The notes: generated by a model from the letters alone, not told the origin. DNA of 64,000 nucleotides from Paraburkholderia caffeinitolerans (GCF_902859945.1 NZ_CADIKL010000005.1:186001-250000); one strand, 5' to 3'; counted from the first letter of the stretch, positions 35,381 through 44,079 are shown. Translations and numbers: made by a program.

Positions 35381-35792
35381 GCGGAAATAGGACGAACAGA
35401 AGCGCGTGAAATGCTGAGCGCATCGATGAGGACCCGCAAACCTTGGCGTTGCAACTCAGATACGCAGCCAATGAAGCCGCCGCGGTCGTCAGCTTCATTG
35501 GACGACGGCGTGCCAATCGCAAGGCAAGGTTTGATAGCTCCCTAAAAGAAGCCGAACGAGAATTGGCGAACGTGCACGGTATGACAAATCGCTGGACACC
35601 GCGAGGTGCGTATCTGCTTACCCAGGAGTGTTTATCGAGCTAGTCCGCTAACGTGGGGCTCACCATCTGCCGCCCCTGCCGACGAGGTCGGAGCAGACTT
35701 CGATTCTGTTTCGTGGGAGAAGTCGTTACACGGCCCGTGCCGCCCTGCACTTTGTAATAAAGCGCCCGGCTGTGTTGGGGTCGTGCTCGGTT
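35381..35792. other. Region without a supported gene
   Basis: About 410 bp upstream of the repeated promoter. A 66-codon frame at 35,443-35,643 (+) has an Arg/Ala-rich product, but no motif or ribosome site was found to support it. Confidence 0.4.
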
Positions 35793-35957
35793 TCAATCGT
35801 CCCAGCTCCTTACTGGATGCTCACGCCAAAGACGGTGGCTGGTCAGGTGGGCCAGACGTGTAAATCCCTCGTCGACAATGCCGTGCAACGTGACAGCCCC
35901 CTGAGCTAGGGCGAAGACAGGGGCCGACAACGACAGCGTGAGAATAATGTTCTTCAT
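35793..35957 (-). pseudogene. N-terminal fragment of a Gram-negative porin
   Basis: The minus-strand frame starts MKNIILTLSLSAPVFALAQG and continues AVTLHGIVDEGFT. That is a porin signal peptide followed by the first strand of a Burkholderia-type trimeric porin (compare SSVTLYGAVDDAV in the intact porin at 54-55 kb). After about 33 residues the similarity is lost and the frame stops at 35,793. Only the first tenth of the gene remains. The signal peptide is intact, so a short secreted peptide could still be made. Confidence 0.65.
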
Positions 35958-36263
35958 CTTAGTTATACTAATTTATGTTCATTTTTGGAAGCAGCTGAGA
36001 CCTCGGGGCGGCGAGAGCTAACAGTCAGATCCCGAACTGCCGTCCGCGCTCGACCTGACCGCTGATGCAATCGACGTCGACATAGTCGGCTGTCAAATTG
36101 AATACGTCAATAAAACCATACTCGCGGATCCTATTTAAGCCTGCGCAGGTCCGGCCGACGAAAGGCTGGTGTGCGTTGCCTGGCACGGACCACCGGGCAG
36201 GGGCTCCGACGTCGCTGGTGCTCAAACCATGCGCCTATGATGGCTGTTGGTAGGAAACCGCGT

Positions 36264-36279
36264 GGATGTTAAAATGGAC
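36264..36279 (+). promoter_or_regulatory. XRE-type operator upstream of regulator 1
   Basis: GGATGTTAAAATGGAC, matching in 12 consecutive bases the palindrome in front of the paralogous regulator at 45,750. It lies 88 bp before the regulator start and suggests autoregulation. Confidence 0.5.
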
Positions 36280-36366
36280 AGATAATGTCGGGGTCAGATC
36301 GCCCCGCCGAGCCATACTGGGCGTCCGCCCGGACTGCGGCTCAGATTGAAACGGAGATGCAACAAC

Positions 36367-37029
36367 ATGCCCGGCCAAGCGATAGCGCTGAAACGCAAGA
36401 AAGCACCGGTGGCGCACGAAAAGGTCTCAAAGGCTGCGTCGAAGACGAGCGGCCCTGAACTGAGCGATGTCGGCTCCCAGCATCTGGACATTGGCTACCG
36501 CCTGAAAGAACTCCGAACGGCCCACCGCCTTAGCATTAGAGGTCTCGCCGAAGCTGCAGGTCTGACGCACAGCACCATCGCGCAAATTGAGGCCAACAAG
36601 GTGAGTCCGTCGATTAGCTCGATGAAGCGAATCCTCAACGTGCTGAATGTGCCGTTGAGCGAGTTCTTCGCTGAGGCAGAGACAAAGAGCGAAGAGAAGA
36701 TTTTCTTCGCGGCAAAGGAGTTGGTAGAACTGGCCGATGGCAAGAAACTTTCGTACCGCCAGGTCGGCTCCAATCTCAAGGGCAAGGCAATCATGATGCT
36801 CCATGAGCGATATGCCCCCGGCGCCGACACAGGAGAAACGTATTCTCATGAAGCTGAGGAGTGTGGCGTCGTTGTAACCGGCAAGCTTATGATCGTGGTC
36901 GGTTCGCGTGAGCACTGTCTGAAGAAAGGCGAGGCCTACTACTTCGACAGCCGTCAGCCTCACCGCATGTACAACCCGTTCGACGAAGAGTGCGAAGTTA
37001 TAAGCGCCGTTTCGCCGCCGACGTTTTAA
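36367..37029 (+). CDS. XRE-cupin transcriptional regulator, copy 1
   Basis: A 220-residue regulator. A basic N-terminal tail is followed by an XRE/HTH_3 domain at about residues 40-95 (GYRLKELRTAHRLSIRGLAEAAGLTHSTIAQIEANKVSPS). A C-terminal cupin spans about residues 145-215 (SHEAEECGVVVTGKLMIVVG, GEAYYFDSRQPHRMYNP). This architecture is that of PuuR-like repressors, which commonly control polyamine or amino-acid use. The ATG at 36367 was chosen (GGAG box 10 bp upstream); a TTG at 36346 is the alternative. It is a close paralogue of the protein encoded at 45,796, with an identical VISAVSPPTF C-terminus. It stands alone beside the polyamine-type ABC operon. Confidence 0.9.
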   Translation: MPGQAIALKRKKAPVAHEKVSKAASKTSGPELSDVGSQHLDIGYRLKELRTAHRLSIRGLAEAAGLTHSTIAQIEANKVSPSISSMKRILNVLNVPLSEFFAEAETKSEEKIFFAAKELVELADGKKLSYRQVGSNLKGKAIMMLHERYAPGADTGETYSHEAEECGVVVTGKLMIVVGSREHCLKKGEAYYFDSRQPHRMYNPFDEECEVISAVSPPTF

Positions 37030-37031
37030 TC

Positions 37032-37053
37032 AAGGGCGCCACTGCCGCCCTTT
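37032..37053 (+). terminator. Possible terminator after XRE regulator 1
   Basis: AAGGGCG / CGCCCTT stem with a 7-base loop directly after the stop codon; the T-run is short (TTT), so efficiency is uncertain. Confidence 0.5.
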
Positions 37054-37077
37054 GTCGCTGAACCGTGCCTCCAGCGG

Positions 37078-37517
37078 TTAGAACAGGTGCATCACCGCGA
37101 CGCGAGCAGCAATCTGACTGCTGCTCGACGATGAACCCGCAGCGCCAGGGATTGCGGCAAAATCCAGCGCGCTGCCGGAAACCTGTCGATACACACCCTG
37201 CACGTAAAGGTCCGTGCGCTTCGAGAGCGAATAGTCGCACATCAGACCGACTGTAAGCCAGCTCGGGGCCGCAGAACCCGCCGCATTGCGACATGCCTCT
37301 TCGTGTACGTGTACATCGCCACCGCAGCCATCGCGGGCGTTGTCTGGCATCGGCCATTCACTTCGAAGTTATCGAACGAGAGAGAACTCAGCGCGCCAGT
37401 CGCCGGTGCGATCGAGTCCGGCAGATACTCGGTGCCGGTCGGCGAATCGAAACGAGCGTGTGACCCGACAACGCCAGCTCTCAGCTCGTCGTAGGTGTAG
37501 CTCTTTGACGTCAATAT
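37078..37517 (-). pseudogene. C-terminal part of a porin, frameshifted
   Basis: Two minus-strand frames together give the last 140 or so residues of a Burkholderia porin. The first reads SYTYDELRAGVVGSHARFD and SLSFDNFEVNGR up to MYTYTK. After a frameshift near 37,310 the second continues to DYSLSKRTDLYVQGVYRQVSG and the end ARVAVMHLF. Porins of this family end in a similar way, with a terminal Phe. The N-terminal two thirds are absent. The N-terminal porin fragment at 35.9 kb lies on the wrong side to be simply its missing piece, so either two genes decayed or the DNA was rearranged. Confidence 0.75.
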
Positions 37518-37802
37518 TGCTGGACATCCGGTTGTGCCTGGCTCACAACCACAAGGTCCAACATCTGGCTTTAGGCACACCGCCCTCTCTGTCGAGTGCA
37601 CGCTCACAACCTATCGATAAATATAGATTGCTTACCTTAATTGCCGTGAGAGATGCCTCGGAATCACTCCCTGTGCGTGCGCGGTAAAGCAGGTTTGCGT
37701 GCGCACGTCTTTTCTCACACGGAAAAATTGTTTAATCACACCCGAGACGGGAAACCGGTTGCCCACTCGCTATCAGCAGGCGTGAAACCCGGACGGTAAA
37801 CG

Positions 37803-37838
37803 AAAAGCGGGTGGATTGAGGCATCCCCAACCCACCCG
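37803..37838 (-). terminator. Terminator of the polyamine-type ABC operon
   Basis: An 11-bp stem with one G-T pair (37,808-37,818 and 37,828-37,838) is followed on the minus strand by TTTT. It lies 22 bp after the last permease gene. Confidence 0.7.
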
Positions 37839-37859
37839 TCTCGAATGACGCCCTACGAC

Positions 37860-38657
37860 TTAGGCGCCCTTCAAGGCGGCTCCGCGTTGCAAACGCGCCT
37901 TGACCAGTGCAGTGACGCCAATCAAGGTCATCGTCCCAAGGATGAGGACGAACGCTGCTGCCGTGACAGCTGGCGTGACGTTTTCACGAAGACTCGAGAA
38001 CATCTGCAGTGCAAGCGTCCACTGATTCGGACCCGCTACGAATAACGTGATGACCACTTCATCCAACGAAGTTGCGAACGCAAACACTGCGCCAGACACA
38101 ATTCCGGGCATTGCAAGTGGCATCACGACGCGCACGAATATGCTCAGGGGCTTGGCGCCAAGACTGCTTGCCGCGCGCTCCAGCGCTGGATTAATTGCCG
38201 ACAACGAGCCAAGCACGTTCACCAGCACGAAGGGCAGCGCAAGAACTGTATGAGCGGCGATGACACCGATGTAGGTGCTCGCGATGCCCATGCGTCCAAA
38301 AACAATCTGCGTACCAACACCAAGCACGACCGCAGGTACCACCATCGGCAGCAGAAACGCTGTTTTGACGGCTCCCGCGAACGGGAGCCGCTTACCGCGG
38401 AGCCCCAATGCCGCCATTGTTCCTAGCACGGTCGCGAGCAACGTCGAGCATGAGCCTATAATCAGACTGTTCACTATAGAGCGGTGCCAGGTATCGCTGG
38501 ACATCAAGGTCTCGAACCACCGAAACGAGAACGCGTGAATCGGATAGGTCAGAAAGATATTCGAGGTGAATGCTAATGGCAGGATTGCCACGATGGGGCC
38601 GATAAGGAACACCATGATGACGACCGCCACGATAACGGAAACAATTTTACGCAGCAT
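37860..38657 (-). CDS. PotC-like ABC transporter permease
   Basis: A 265-residue inner-membrane permease with six helices and the BPD_transp_1 EAA loop (ERAASSLGAKPLSIFVRVVMPLAMPGIVSG). It resembles PotC/PotI of spermidine/putrescine importers. The ATG at 38657 lies one base after the stop of the preceding permease (TAAGATG). A GTG at 38666 would give an 8-bp overlap instead. It is the last gene of a four-gene operon: binding protein, ATPase, PotB-like, PotC-like. A terminator follows. The substrate is unknown; the family takes up polyamines, amino acids and related cations. Confidence 0.9.
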   Translation of the reverse strand: MLRKIVSVIVAVVIMVFLIGPIVAILPLAFTSNIFLTYPIHAFSFRWFETLMSSDTWHRSIVNSLIIGSCSTLLATVLGTMAALGLRGKRLPFAGAVKTAFLLPMVVPAVVLGVGTQIVFGRMGIASTYIGVIAAHTVLALPFVLVNVLGSLSAINPALERAASSLGAKPLSIFVRVVMPLAMPGIVSGAVFAFATSLDEVVITLFVAGPNQWTLALQMFSSLRENVTPAVTAAAFVLILGTMTLIGVTALVKARLQRGAALKGA

Positions 38658-38658
38658 C

Positions 38659-39924
38659 TTAGTCACCCATTAGCGCGTTGGACTTCGACACGCGCGCATA
38701 CGCCACGTACAGGACGAGCGTCGCGCAGAGAAGGATTAGGCCCAGTGCCGCTGCACGCCCCCAATCCGCAGTTCCTGTCGCGTAAAACGCGATAACCGAG
38801 CTAATCATCTGGTCGCCGGCCCCACCAACCAACGTCGGTGTGATGTAGTACCCAATCGCGGACATGAAGACGAGCAGCGCGCCGGACACGATCCCCGAAA
38901 AGATAAGCGGAAGCAGCACCTTGGTGAACGCGGTCAATGGCTTCGCGCCGAGCGACGATGCTGCGGGCATCAGATTCTTCGGAACAGCCTGGATTGCGCT
39001 GTACACCGGCAGCACCATAAACGGCAGCAGCACCTGGGACATGGCGAGCAATACACCCGTGCGGTTGTAAATCAGTTGCAATGGATGCGCGATAGCGCCA
39101 ATCGCGACCAGCGTGTCATTCACCACACCATGGTCCTGCAGGATGACCACCCACGCTGCCGAACGAACCAGAAGGGAAGTCCACAGAGGGATGAGTACCA
39201 TCGTGAGCATCAGATGCCTGCGCCAACCGGTGGCCTTGGCTGCGATTAGCGCATATGGCACACCAATCGCAACGCAGAGCAGAGTCACAAGGAACGAAAC
39301 CAGAAACGTCCGACTGATAATGAGACGGTTCGCCGAGGTCCCGTCCGGAAGCGACTCGACATCCCCCGTAGCAGTGCGGTGCATGTCGACAGCAGCAAGC
39401 AGGTTGTTGTCAGTCAGGACATGCGAATCCCGCTTGATGGTCAGCCAGTACGTCGAATCTGACCAGCGGGGGTCGATTTCCATCAGCTTCAGCGACAACG
39501 CGTCACTGCCTTCTGCGTTCGAGACGGCGCGTTGTGTTTTGGCCATCAGGCTGCGAAATCCTGGAAGATCTGCGTTCAGCTGACGGACAGCGTCGCCAAA
39601 CTTATCCTGATTGTCCGAGCCCCACGCCGCGTCCTTTAAAACAGCCTGTTCGATAACAGGCGAAACCCCCGACTTGCCATCCCACTTCGAGATGGCTTTG
39701 CTAGTTTGCGGAAGTCCGACCTTCACTGCGTCATTCACCACTGCAGCCTTCAGAACATTGAAGAGCGGGAGCGCAAAAAATACAAACAGGAAGACGGCCA
39801 ACGGCAACACCAGCGCTACCGCCCTCAACTTTCCATCCCGATTAAGGCGGGCCAGCCATCCTGGACTGGATTCAACCAAAGGTACTGCCATGTACGCCTC
39901 TGCGTTTGCGTGAGCTTGCTTCAT
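38659..39924 (-). CDS. PotB-like ABC transporter permease with a large periplasmic insert
   Basis: A 421-residue permease. After a first helix (VALVLPLAVFLFVFFALPLF) comes a hydrophilic stretch of about 150 residues before the remaining helices and the EAA loop (MPAASSLGAKPLTAFTKVLLPLIFSGIVSG). The insert is longer than in classical PotB but is seen in many proteobacterial homologues. The ATG at 39924 overlaps the ATPase stop as ATGA, implying coupling; an ATG six codons earlier is also open. It pairs with the PotC-like gene downstream. Confidence 0.88.
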   Translation of the reverse strand: MKQAHANAEAYMAVPLVESSPGWLARLNRDGKLRAVALVLPLAVFLFVFFALPLFNVLKAAVVNDAVKVGLPQTSKAISKWDGKSGVSPVIEQAVLKDAAWGSDNQDKFGDAVRQLNADLPGFRSLMAKTQRAVSNAEGSDALSLKLMEIDPRWSDSTYWLTIKRDSHVLTDNNLLAAVDMHRTATGDVESLPDGTSANRLIISRTFLVSFLVTLLCVAIGVPYALIAAKATGWRRHLMLTMVLIPLWTSLLVRSAAWVVILQDHGVVNDTLVAIGAIAHPLQLIYNRTGVLLAMSQVLLPFMVLPVYSAIQAVPKNLMPAASSLGAKPLTAFTKVLLPLIFSGIVSGALLVFMSAIGYYITPTLVGGAGDQMISSVIAFYATGTADWGRAAALGLILLCATLVLYVAYARVSKSNALMGD

Positions 39925-40985
39925 GGCGCCACCACCGCACATGCTTCAGGAGCGAAGTACACCTTTGTGGCCTGACCGACCTCAAAAGTGTGGATTGCGC
40001 CCGGCACACGAGCCGCGAGCGTCGTATCGCCGCTTTTCAAATGCACGCGCGTATGGTCACCCTGGAAAACCAGGTCCTCAATGGTCACAGACAATGCATT
40101 AGCGCCGGGCGCAACCTGCGAGAACGACAGGGCTTCCGGACGCACAGACAGCATGATGTCCGCACCCTGGCGGAATTTTGCGTCGCCGCGACCGAGTACC
40201 GTGGTGCCATCAGTTAGCTCGATGAGTGAGCCGTCGGAGTTCAATTGGGAAATTGAACCACTCATGAGGTTCGTTTCTCCAATGAACTGCGCAACGAATC
40301 GAGTCGACGGCTTCGAGTAAATAGTCTTCGGGTCGTCAATCTGCTCGATTTTCCCTGCGTTGAACACGGCAATCCGGTCCGACATCGTTATTGCCTCATT
40401 CTGGTCGTGCGTCACGAAGACAACGGTGAGTCCGAGCGACTTATGCAGGGAGCGCAGTTCCAGCTGCATGTGCTCCCGCAATTGCTTGTCCAACGCGCCA
40501 AGCGGCTCGTCCATCAGAACGACTTCGGGCTCAAAAACCAACGCCCGCGCAAGCGCGATACGTTGTTGTTGGCCACCCGACAGTTGCGCCGGTTTCCGCC
40601 CGGCCGCTGACGACAGCTGGACCATGTCCAATGCTCGCGCAACCTTCGCCTTGAGCTCGGACTTCGCCAGACCGCGCATCTTGAGTGGAAAGGCGATGTT
40701 GTCCGCAATGCTCATATGAGGAAACAACGCATAGCTTTGGAAAACGACACCCATGTTGCGCGCGTGAGGCGGTAGATGGTCAACGCGCTTGCCGTCAACG
40801 AGAATCTTGCCTCTGGTCGGCGACTCAAAGCCGGCAAGCATCATGAGCATCGTGGTCTTGCCTGAGCCGGACGGTCCGAGAAGGCTGACGAACTCGCCGC
40901 GGTTGATGTCCAGATTGAGACCGTCGATGACCTTAACGTCACCGTAGCTCTTGGAAACCGCGTCAAAACTGATGAATGCACTCAC
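39921..40985 (-). CDS. PotA-like ABC transporter ATPase
   Basis: A 354-residue ATPase. The nucleotide-binding domain has GPSGSGKTT (Walker A), VFQSYALFPH (Q-loop), LSGGQQQRIALARAL (signature) and VVLMDEPLGALD (Walker B). It is followed by a TOBE_2 regulatory domain (about residues 275-350). This is the PotA/FbpC layout of importers for polyamines and similar substrates. It lies between the binding-protein gene (91 bp upstream) and the permeases (ATGA overlap). Confidence 0.92.
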   Translation of the reverse strand: MSAFISFDAVSKSYGDVKVIDGLNLDINRGEFVSLLGPSGSGKTTMLMMLAGFESPTRGKILVDGKRVDHLPPHARNMGVVFQSYALFPHMSIADNIAFPLKMRGLAKSELKAKVARALDMVQLSSAAGRKPAQLSGGQQQRIALARALVFEPEVVLMDEPLGALDKQLREHMQLELRSLHKSLGLTVVFVTHDQNEAITMSDRIAVFNAGKIEQIDDPKTIYSKPSTRFVAQFIGETNLMSGSISQLNSDGSLIELTDGTTVLGRGDAKFRQGADIMLSVRPEALSFSQVAPGANALSVTIEDLVFQGDHTRVHLKSGDTTLAARVPGAIHTFEVGQATKVYFAPEACAVVAP

Positions 40986-41076
40986 ATAACCTCCAACCTG
41001 TCCCGTTACCGACTCATTTCGACTTTGCTTTGCTACGTTGAGGCGGAGTACCTTTGGGCTCTCCGCCCTTCTACAT

Positions 41077-42126
41077 TTACTTCGCCAACCAGGCGTTGAA
41101 GCGTTGCGTCAACGGACCGATGTTGTCAGTCCAGAAATCGGCATCGAGAGGAACAGCCGATTTCATGTTTTCCGTCGCGGTCGGCAGCTCAGCTGCATAC
41201 TGCGGCGGCACCAACGCCTGGGCTTTCGTGTTCGTCATACCGTAGGCGATGTATTGCGGGAGCTTTGCCTGGACGTCAGGCTTGCTCGCGTATGCGATGA
41301 ACTTCATGGCGTCGGCCTTGTTCGGGGAGCCCTTCAGAATCACCCACGAATCGACAGCGTAGATGCTGCCCGGGAACACAAACTTGAAGTTCTTCTTCTC
41401 GCTGCGGTCAATACCGGTGATACGGCCGTTGTATGCCGCGGTCATCACGACCTGTCCGGAAGCAAGTAGTTGCAGCGAAGCAGCACCTGCGTCCCACCAG
41501 ATGAGGTCGCCCTTAAGCTGGTCGAGTTTCTTGAACGCACGGTCGACACCTGCCGGCGTGCTCAGGACCTTGTAGACGTCCTTCGGGGCAACACCGTCCG
41601 CCATCAGCGCGAATTCGAGCGTGTACTTCGGACCCTTGCGCAGCGCTCGCTTGCCCGGGAATTTCTTCGTGTCCCAGAAGTCTGCCCAAGAAGTCGGAGC
41701 GGACTTGAGCACGTTGGCATCGTACGAAAGACCAGTGGACCAGACCATCGTGCCAACACCGCAATCGCTCACAGCGGTCGGGATGAAGCTCTTCTTGCCG
41801 CCAAGAGCCGTCCAGTCCAGCTTCTCGAACAGGCCGTCTGAGCACCCTTGACCGAGGTCCTCAGATTCAACTTCGACCACATCCCAGTTCGGCTCGCCTG
41901 CTTTGAGCTTTGCCTGGATGACGCCGATACCGCCGTCCCAGCTCTGGTCCAAGACAGGTTTGCCCAAGATTTGCTGGAAGGGTTTGAAGTTGATTTCGCG
42001 CTGGGCGTCCTGGAAATTGCCGCCCCACGAAACAACGGTCAGGTCTCGAGCCTGAGCGACAGAGACAGCGCTCAGGAGCGCGCCGGCCACACAACAACTC
42101 GTGAGCAGTTTGAGTTTTGATACCAC
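41077..42126 (-). CDS. PotD/PotF-like periplasmic substrate-binding protein
   Basis: A 349-residue secreted binding protein. The signal peptide (VSKLKLLTSCCVAGALLSAVSVAQA) is followed by a mature start ARDLTVVSWGGNFQDAQREINF typical of SBP_bac polyamine-type proteins. WDVVEVESEDL and YNGRITGIDRSEKKNFKFVFPG are further family stretches. The GTG at 42126 is preferred over a longer frame because it gives the signal peptide and has an AGAGG box. The upstream region carries a GntR-type promoter like those of the ndm genes, so this importer may belong to the methylxanthine response. The ligand cannot be read from the sequence. Confidence 0.9.
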   Translation of the reverse strand: MVSKLKLLTSCCVAGALLSAVSVAQARDLTVVSWGGNFQDAQREINFKPFQQILGKPVLDQSWDGGIGVIQAKLKAGEPNWDVVEVESEDLGQGCSDGLFEKLDWTALGGKKSFIPTAVSDCGVGTMVWSTGLSYDANVLKSAPTSWADFWDTKKFPGKRALRKGPKYTLEFALMADGVAPKDVYKVLSTPAGVDRAFKKLDQLKGDLIWWDAGAASLQLLASGQVVMTAAYNGRITGIDRSEKKNFKFVFPGSIYAVDSWVILKGSPNKADAMKFIAYASKPDVQAKLPQYIAYGMTNTKAQALVPPQYAAELPTATENMKSAVPLDADFWTDNIGPLTQRFNAWLAK

Positions 42127-42242
42127 GATTGAACCTCTAGGATGAAATGGTCGTCGCGCAACCTGATGGATGCGACCACAGCGAGGTGGTTTCTGTCGCA
42201 TCTCACTCGATTGTCCGTTTCTTCGACCGGACGTTATAAACT

Positions 42243-42283
42243 CCGGTAGACCAGAATATTTGTCACCAAAACTCACCCGTCAA
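42243..42283 (-). promoter_or_regulatory. Predicted GntR-type promoter of the polyamine-type ABC operon
   Basis: On the minus strand: -35 TTGACG (42278-42283), 17 bp, -10 AATATT (42255-42260), then CTGGTCTACCGG (42243-42254), one arm base off the ndm consensus. The start codon is about 117 bp downstream. Confidence 0.6.
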
Positions 42284-42375
42284 GTTTTAATTACACGTGG
42301 ACGCAAAATCATCCATAGACACAACGTTCGGCATCAGGGTTACCACCTAAAATCTACGCGTTAACCCTGCAAACA

Positions 42376-43281
42376 CTAGGCTCTGACCGATTTCCAAGGT
42401 TCGCTTCCCTCCTTGAAATTTTGCTCCATGAAGCTCAGGAAAGCGGACACACGGCGACTCAGATGCTTGTGTTTTTCGTAGAGTAGATAGAGCACTTCGT
42501 CCTCTTCATTCAGCTGCCCCTGCAGCACTTCTTCAACGGTGCCGGAGCGCAAATCACTGCTGAGGTGATACTCAGCAAGCCGCACGATGCCGGTGCCTGA
42601 ACGCGCGAGTGCGAGCAGCATGTCTCCGTAATTAGCGCCGTACTGACGCCTCAACCCAGCGTCATCATCAACACTCAACGACTCTAGCCAGACGTTCCAA
42701 GGTGTGCGTTGCGTAAAGTTCAGCGTGACGTGGTCTCGCAATTCCTCCAGCGTCGATGGACGTCCGAATCGGCGCAGATACATCGGCGATGCACAGGCGA
42801 GCCACCGACTGGTGGCGAATCGCTTGGCGACCAGTGAGGTGTCGGGGAGATTTCCGCTCACAATCGCAACATCCAACTGTCGGTCGAGAAGCGTCCGCGT
42901 TTCGTTGCTGAGAGCGAACTCAATGCGGATTCCCGGATATTCGTGCTGGAACCTCGGCATCAGAGGCGCGAGCTGATAGATGCCAAAAGTCGGCAGACAG
43001 CCGATTCTCAGTGTCCCCGTGGGTGTTTGCGTGGCAGACGATTCCGCCTCCTGCAATGCGACCAGCGCGCGGCGCGCGGCTTCAAGAAAATTCACACCCT
43101 CCCGGGTCAAGGTAATGCCCTTCGAAGACCTGCGAAGCAGCGTGCTGCCGAGGCGCTCTTCGAGCCGCGTCATCGATTTGCTCACCCCAGAGGGCGTTAA
43201 ATCAAGGCGTCTCGCGGCGCTCGAGAAATCCCCTGACTCGGCTACCTCGACGAATGCAGACAGCTCTGCAAATTTATCCAT
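42376..43281 (-). CDS. LysR-family transcriptional regulator
   Basis: A 301-residue LysR protein of the common CrgA/DmlR-like subgroup. The start MDKFAELSAFVEVAESGDFSSAARRLDLTPSGVSKSMTRLEERLG is typical, and the effector domain begins near residue 90 (GTLRIGCLPTFGIYQLAPLMP). It is divergent from the DAD-like cupin gene with a 104-bp shared gap, so it probably regulates that gene. Its effector is unknown. Confidence 0.9.
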   Translation of the reverse strand: MDKFAELSAFVEVAESGDFSSAARRLDLTPSGVSKSMTRLEERLGSTLLRRSSKGITLTREGVNFLEAARRALVALQEAESSATQTPTGTLRIGCLPTFGIYQLAPLMPRFQHEYPGIRIEFALSNETRTLLDRQLDVAIVSGNLPDTSLVAKRFATSRWLACASPMYLRRFGRPSTLEELRDHVTLNFTQRTPWNVWLESLSVDDDAGLRRQYGANYGDMLLALARSGTGIVRLAEYHLSSDLRSGTVEEVLQGQLNEEDEVLYLLYEKHKHLSRRVSAFLSFMEQNFKEGSEPWKSVRA

Positions 43282-43385
43282 AGTTCACCTATGACTGACC
43301 GTCACAATCACCTTGATCGTAGGTGCCTCGACGTCTACCGAGCCGGACACTACAGTGACTACACCCCACATCAACGAGGCAAGCA

Positions 43386-43937
43386 ATGTCCGACGAAATT
43401 TTTCGCGCGCCGGTGACGAAACCCGACCGCACCAAAGTCCCCTTTCAGTTACCGCAACCGGCAGGCGTCAAGCCGGAGGTCTACATCCACAACGCACTGG
43501 ACCTCGACAGCGACGAAAACGAGTGGGTGTCCCAAGCGGAAGGCATCAGCTTCAAGCCCCTGCTGTTCGACGCAACCAGCGGTTATTTCGTCAACATCTT
43601 GCGCGTACGTAAAGCGGGCGTGCTCTCGCGCCATCGTCATAGCGGCACCGTTCACGCTTTCACTCTGCGCGGCCGCTGGCACTATCTTGAGCACGACTGG
43701 GTTGCCAAGGCCGGCGACTACGTGACCGAACCGCCCGGCGAAACGCACACCCTCGTTGTTCCCGATGACGTCGAAGAGATGATGACGCTCTTCCACGTGA
43801 CGGGCGGCTACACTTACGTCGACCCGTACGGCACGACGCTCGCCGTCGAAGACGTGTTCACGAAAATCGAGCAAGCCCGTAAGCACTTTGAGAACATCGG
43901 GCTGGGCGCTGACTACGTCAACAAGTTCATCCGCTAA
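43386..43937 (+). CDS. Cupin dioxygenase-like protein (2,4'-dihydroxyacetophenone dioxygenase family)
   Basis: A 183-residue single-domain cupin. Metal ligands are probably the two His of SRHRHSGTVHAF and the His of PPGETHTLV. The ending with FENIGLGADYVNKFIR matches proteins annotated as 2,4'-dihydroxyacetophenone dioxygenase or ChrR-like cupins. DAD cleaves a C-C bond next to a carbonyl with O2. Whether this protein does so is not known, as the family is broad. It is divergent from a LysR gene and convergent with the HemL-like aminotransferase gene, with terminators between. Confidence 0.8.
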   Translation: MSDEIFRAPVTKPDRTKVPFQLPQPAGVKPEVYIHNALDLDSDENEWVSQAEGISFKPLLFDATSGYFVNILRVRKAGVLSRHRHSGTVHAFTLRGRWHYLEHDWVAKAGDYVTEPPGETHTLVVPDDVEEMMTLFHVTGGYTYVDPYGTTLAVEDVFTKIEQARKHFENIGLGADYVNKFIR

Positions 43938-43976
43938 CGAAGGGGTCATCGAGCCACGTTTCTTGACTCGACGCTG

Positions 43977-44009
43977 AAAAGGCGCAACCGGAAACGGAGC
44001 GCCTTTTTT
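43977..44009 (+). terminator. Terminator after the cupin gene
   Basis: AAAAGGCGC / GCGCCTTTTTT stem with a 13-base loop, T-run on the plus strand, 40 bp after the cupin stop. Confidence 0.8.
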
Positions 44010-44056
44010 GCATGGCGACCTTTCCCGGAACGCGCACGCCTTCCCGCTTCCCCAAC

Positions 44057-44079
44057 AAAAAAGGGCGCCGGCAGCGCCG
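44057..44079 (-). terminator. Terminator after the HemL-like aminotransferase gene
   Basis: On the minus strand a GGCGC / GCGCC stem followed by C and six T, 21 bp beyond the aminotransferase stop. Confidence 0.75.
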
